The translations under genes and the position numbers were made by a program. The notes beneath the pieces were generated by a model. The model worked only from the letters and a program-made list of their open reading frames with translations. It was not told the DNA's origin and made no database searches. 64,000 nt of DNA from Planctomycetota bacterium (GTDB lineage: Bacteria; Planctomycetota; UBA1135; UBA2386), in the NCBI GenBank assembly GCA_025459175.1, contig JALORC010000008.1, positions 29,988-93,987 on the forward strand, written 5' to 3'. Below, one piece after another: positions 60,135-64,000 of the stretch (position 1 is the first letter of the stretch; every line of letters starts with the position of its first letter).

Positions 60135-61217
60135 CTAGGGCAAGCTCAAGGACCTGCGCACTTCTGCGTCGAACCACGTGAGCTTTCTCATCCTCGGCAG
60201 TGCGGCACTGGTTGCCACTTGAAGCTCAAGCCCCTTGGCCATGGCTTGCTGGCCAAGCAATCGCCGAGTGCCTGCAAGGGCTACAATGGCAACAGCCCTT
60301 CTCTCCTCGGCCACCGAGGACGCCGCAGCCATGGAAAGCAAGGTGGCCGCGCTCTCAAGGAGGGCCGCTGAATCGGGGGCTCCAGCCATGGCAAGGGCAA
60401 CGTCTCTCCGTGCTTGATGCACCTTGAACAAGAAATCGACTTCTGGCCCCATGCTGGCGGCCAGCTGAATCACGTCTCGAGCAACCTTCGCACTTTCCCG
60501 CGACAATCCACTTTGCTGCATGGCCTCGGCGAACGCGGCAGGAGGTCCGGCGGGGGCGGCATGCATCGCGGGGAAAGTCGCAACGCAAGTCAGGTTCATC
60601 ACCTGGACATATGCCCGCCAGCTTTGGCCGAACTGGTCTCGGCTGGCATCCATGGTCTCGCGAATCGCACTGGCCGCAGGAGCAACGTCGAACTCGATGA
60701 ACTCCGATGCCAGGAACCGCTGATGAACATCAACAAGGGCACGAGATGGCGAATCAGCATGCTCATCCTTCAAGTAGTGCACTCGAAGCGAGACTCGGTA
60801 GCGGCCCGGCCACGACAAAGCCGATGGGTCTGACAGCACATACTCGAAATCTGTCCTCCGTTGAGCGCCGACAACCTCGACGGAATGCTCGGCCACCGGC
60901 CAGCAAGTCGGATTCATCGGACCAAGCCTGGCGATCACATCCGGACGAATCCTCCACCTGTCGCCATCCAACACACTCCAGGTGACGGTGACCTTGCAAA
61001 CTCGCATCGCACCTCCGCCCGGAGAGGACACGGAGCAATGGAAGATCCACGGACGATACTGCACAGCAGGACCCACCAACTCGATGCTGCAGTCCGGGAC
61101 TTGACTGCCTTCGAGGCCAGGGCCGCCTGGGCTGCCGGGGCCTCCCGAGCCGGGGTTCTGCGCCAGCAGTGCACAAACAAGCAGACAGAAGCCAGATAGA
61201 CGAGCCAGGGCGTTCAT
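60135..61217 (-). CDS. Secreted protein of unknown function
   Basis: A protein of 360 residues with a signal peptide (MNALARLSGFCLLVCALLAQ) followed by a Gly/Pro-rich linker. A beta-rich half (about 40-200) and a helical half (about 210-360) follow; no family recognised. Composition is lower in GC than its neighbours (about 58% by eye), so it may have been acquired. The ATG at 61226 is an alternative start three codons upstream. Confidence 0.55.
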   Translation of the reverse strand: MNALARLSGFCLLVCALLAQNPGSGGPGSPGGPGLEGSQVPDCSIELVGPAVQYRPWIFHCSVSSPGGGAMRVCKVTVTWSVLDGDRWRIRPDVIARLGPMNPTCWPVAEHSVEVVGAQRRTDFEYVLSDPSALSWPGRYRVSLRVHYLKDEHADSPSRALVDVHQRFLASEFIEFDVAPAASAIRETMDASRDQFGQSWRAYVQVMNLTCVATFPAMHAAPAGPPAAFAEAMQQSGLSRESAKVARDVIQLAASMGPEVDFLFKVHQARRDVALAMAGAPDSAALLESAATLLSMAAASSVAEERRAVAIVALAGTRRLLGQQAMAKGLELQVATSAALPRMRKLTWFDAEVRRSLSLP

Positions 61218-61344
61218 GGGTTCCATCCGGGGCGGAGCCAGTGTTCAACACGGCAATCCAGGTTGCCATGCAGACTACTTGATCCGCCGAATCATGCAGT
61301 GTGTCGGTCGACGCGGCGCCACTCGCTGCCATCCATCGCTGGCG

Positions 61345-62238
61345 TCAGCGCGCGGCCAGAAACCGGGCCATCGCCTGCTGCACCGGCTGCCCCGCCGCGG
61401 ACCAGAGATCGACGTGGCCGAGCCCCGGCACGATGCAGCGGTCCTTGTGCACCGCCGACGACGCCGCGAACAACACGTCGAGCGCCTGCGGCCCGACCTT
61501 GTGGTCGAGCTCACCGCAGACGAACAGCGTCGGCACCGACAAATGGCGCACCGCGCGCTCGGGCGACAGTTCTTCCGCGGCCACCGACAGCAGCCACTCG
61601 GCCGACCGACGCAACGGCCACAGCAGTGGGCCCGGCACGAACGGCAACCGCGCCGCCAGCGCGGCGTCGATGTCGCGATAGCAGGCCTCGAGCACCACGA
61701 AGTGCCAGTCCGGCGGCACGTTCCCTCGCACCGCCGTGTAGGCGGCCGCCGCGGCCCCGAGCGACTGGCCGTGCACGCCGACGAGGTCCGTGCCGCGCGT
61801 GTGCAAGAACTCGCGCCACGCCAGCAGATCGAGCGCTTCGTGCCAGCCCATCGCGATGCGGCGCGGTTCGCTCTCCCCGGTGCCGCGCAGATCGACGGCC
61901 AGCACCGACCAACCGTGCTCCAGGTACCACGTGGCCCGCGACAACAACGAATGGCGATTGCCGCGGATGCCGGCGGCGAGCACCACCGCTCGTGAAGGGT
62001 CCGCGCTGGCGATCCACCAGCCGCGCACGGCGACCCCGTCGCCGGTCACGGTGGCGACCGGCTCGATCGGTCGCCCCGCCCACTCCCGCAGCGGCGCGGC
62101 GGGCATCGGATTCGGTTTGGTCAGCAGCAGCGCGCCGGTGAGACCAGCGCCACACCACATCGCGAGCAAGCCGCCGCCCAGCAGCAGCCAGCGGCGCAAC
62201 GGGCGCCGGCGCGGGATCGGAGCAGGCGGAGCAGCCAT
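61345..62238 (-). CDS. Membrane-anchored alpha/beta hydrolase
   Basis: A protein of 297 residues. The basic N-terminus and one hydrophobic helix (about 16-38, WLLLGGGLLAMWCGAGLTGA) anchor it. The catalytic triad is visible as GVHGQSLG (GxSxG nucleophile), GELDHKV (acid) and GLGHVDLW (His). The fold places it with BAAT/DUF-type or prolyl-oligopeptidase-like hydrolases of unknown substrate. The start at 62238 was chosen because the basic-hydrophobic N-terminus begins there. Confidence 0.82.
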   Translation of the reverse strand: MAAPPAPIPRRRPLRRWLLLGGGLLAMWCGAGLTGALLLTKPNPMPAAPLREWAGRPIEPVATVTGDGVAVRGWWIASADPSRAVVLAAGIRGNRHSLLSRATWYLEHGWSVLAVDLRGTGESEPRRIAMGWHEALDLLAWREFLHTRGTDLVGVHGQSLGAAAAAYTAVRGNVPPDWHFVVLEACYRDIDAALAARLPFVPGPLLWPLRRSAEWLLSVAAEELSPERAVRHLSVPTLFVCGELDHKVGPQALDVLFAASSAVHKDRCIVPGLGHVDLWSAAGQPVQQAMARFLAAR

Positions 62239-62293
62239 CGTGGCGTGCGAGGATAGCGCTGGGCTCGGCGACCGTGCGGTCGAGCCGAGGCGT

Positions 62294-64000
62294 TCAGCGC
62301 GGCAGCGTGCAGTGCAGCGACGTCGCACCGGGCGCCAGCTCGCCGACCGGCACCGCGGCGTCGCGATCCCGATCCGCGAACTGTTCCCGGGTCATCAGCT
62401 CCACGCGCAAGCGGCCCGGCGGCGCGGCCCGGAACCGCGCGACGCCTCGGTCGTCGACCTTGGCGCCGGTCCAGTCCAGGTGCGGCACCGGGTGATCGAG
62501 CGCTCGGAGCATCAGCCAGCAGTTCGCCGGCAACGTCGCACCGGCCGCCGCGTGCAGTTCGATCGTGACCTCGCGGCCCACACACGTCGCGACCACCTCG
62601 ACGACGGCCCCCGCGGTCACCACGATCGGCTGCGGGTCGAAGGTCAGCTGGTGCGGCCAGTTCTCGGCGAGATCGAGGCAGACGTGGTAGGTGCCGGGCG
62701 GCAGCCAATCGGTGCGCAGCCTGCCGGATGCATCGCTGCGGAACTGCAGCTGCGTGTCGTTGCTGTGCAGCAGCATTTTGCCGTGATACGGCGCACCATC
62801 GAGCAGCACGCGCAGATCGAGCCGCCCGGGCAACCAGTGCGCCGCGTCCAGCCGCAACGGCTGCAGCGCGGCGCCGATCGCGACGTCGAAGGTCGCCAGC
62901 GGTCCTAGACTTTGCCCACGACTCCCGCGTCCGAGGCGGACATCGACTTCGAGCCACGCCTCGTAGCGACCCGGGGGCACGCTGCGCAACTCGAAGCTGC
63001 CATCGGCCAGCAGCTGCGTGCGCGCGATCCGTTCGGTGGCTCCGACCGCCGTCAGGTGCAGTTCTGGGTACTTGTTGGCGAGCTCTCGAGCATCGATGTG
63101 CTCGATGCGCGCGCGCGCCGCGAGCTCGGCCAGGGCCTCAGGACTCGGCCCGAAGCGTTCGACGACTGCGAGTGGCGTCACGGTGCCGCGCACCACCGCC
63201 GCCGCCGCCACGGCGATCTCGAGCTCGGTGCCGTCGCGCGCCGCGCGGTGCCGTCGGCGCCGGTGATCCCACGCGCGAGCTCGAGCACGTTGGTGCCGGA
63301 GCTGCAAGTGCTCACCACGCGGCCCTGCGTCAGGTCGATGCGAGGCGTGGCGCGATCGAACCGCGCGTGATCCGCGACCGGCAACACCTTCGCCAGCACC
63401 ACGTCGATGCCGGCGAGTGCAACCCCCGTGGTGGCATCGATCGTTCGCACCGTGCAGGTCACCGGGCGGCGCAGCGCGACCTGCAACGTGTGCATGCGCC
63501 CCTCGTCCAGCACGATCGCGTGCTCGGCGAACTCGGCATACGACGCCCCGGGGAACACCGACACGAACGCGGCCCCGGGCGACAGGCCCTCCAGCAGCAC
63601 CGTGCCATCCGGATGTTCGGTCGGTGCCACGAGTGCGTATTGGCCCACGCCAGACGAGCCGACCTTTCGGTTGACCCACGGATCGCGCCAGCACGTGGCG
63701 CCGAACTGGGTCACCGGCGCGCCCGTCTCGGCATCGATGCAATGCAAGCGCAGGCTGCTGTCGGCGCGCCGTCGCGCGACGAGGCGCACGTCGTGGCTGC
63801 CCCACGCCACATCCTCTTGACCGGCGATCAGCACCAGATCGGGGTGACCTGGGAGCTCGAGCTTCACTTTCGCCGGCGTCATCAGATTGCGCACCAATGC
63901 GAAACGCCCCGCGTCGTCGGTCTTCATGGCGATCGATCCCAGGGTGACCCCATACCCGACATGGACCGCCGGCAACGCCGTCCCGCTCGGGTCGGTCAGG
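62294..64000 (-). pseudogene. Carboxypeptidase-regulatory-like repeat protein, frameshifted and running off the window
   Basis: The frame entering from the right edge (LTDPSGTALPAVHVGYGVTL and on) shows carboxypeptidase-regulatory/CNA-B-like beta repeats: TVLLEGLSPGAAFVSVFPGA, VTCTVRTIDATTGVALAGID. It fails at about 63240, inside a GC-rich run. The C-terminal part continues in another frame: ARDGTELEIAVAAAAVVRGT, VPPGRYEAWLEVD, WLPPGTYHVCLDLAE, ending ATSLHCTLPR at 62294. Joined at GADGTA/RDGTELE they make one continuous protein of about 565 residues so far. The shift could be real or a sequencing error. Secreted or surface location is likely from the domain type, but the N-terminus is outside the window. 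Confidence 0.65.

Noticed and set aside
60080..61320. Possible displaced tail of the VWA gene near 61270-61310, which would make the low-GC secreted gene a cassette
   Set aside because: Only GACTAC and GGTCGACG are shared, and the intervening bases do not align. This is not above chance.
1..64000. Search for insertion sequences, integrases, rRNA, tRNA and a replication origin
   Set aside because: No transposase or integrase motifs, RNA genes or origin-like clusters were recognised by eye. Short or diverged RNA genes could have been missed.

Overview
The window is a high-GC (roughly 70% by eye) chromosomal stretch that most resembles a planctomycete of the Saltatorellus/Poly30-like (UBA1135-type) lineage. 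This assignment is an inference. It rests on large secreted proteins built from 'GGxFxxAGGxxAxxIARWNG' beta-propeller units, a shared cysteine-containing C-terminal domain recurring in several secreted proteins, and many secreted proteins of unknown function between housekeeping genes. Nothing in the sequence fixes a species.

Layout. 1-2.8 kb: end of a beta-lactamase-like protein, a secreted alpha/alpha-toroid protein and a pilin-like protein. 3.1-4.7 kb: a single low-GC gene joining two ACT-like sensor domains to a nucleotide-hydrolase/TIR-like domain, the best candidate for an undescribed defence or stress effector. 4.9-17.9 kb: DEAD-box helicase, Ca2+/Na+ antiporter, a glycosyltransferase-epimerase pair, secreted proteins, ribosomal protein L33, and an SDR/enoyl-CoA hydratase/acyl-CoA dehydrogenase operon. 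17.9-22.3 kb: a giant repeat protein and a MotA/MotB stator pair. 22.4-42.7 kb: a surface-polysaccharide locus (methyltransferase, Wzm/Wzt ABC exporter, several glycosyltransferases including two GT4 paralogues, membrane glycosyltransferase-like proteins, WecB). This locus is interrupted by toxin or defence modules: a Fic protein, a DUF433/PIN-like toxin-antitoxin pair, a DUF2200 gene and a ShosTA-like DprA/phosphoribosyltransferase pair whose PRTase carries an in-frame stop. 42.7-64 kb: secreted repeat, matrixin, beta-lactamase-like, VWA and hydrolase genes, a PaaK-like ligase, an Old Yellow Enzyme, and two broken genes.

The most striking structural signal is a repeated architecture. Three unrelated small cargo modules (Fic; DUF433/PIN-like TA; TolB-like lipoprotein plus Old Yellow Enzyme) each sit directly behind the stop codon of a different host gene and are transcribed toward it. 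Each is bounded on the far side by a second, diverged copy (about 90-150 bp) of that host gene's 3' end. This is the footprint expected when an incoming element replaces and thereby duplicates a gene 3' end, yet no integrase, transposase or RNA target is visible.

Three genes are interrupted: the ShosT-like PRTase (in-frame TGA in the PRPP loop), a short repeat protein (in-frame TAG) and the right-edge carboxypeptidase-regulatory-like protein (frameshift). Sequencing error cannot be excluded for any of them from this sequence alone. All function assignments come from reading motifs; no database search was possible.
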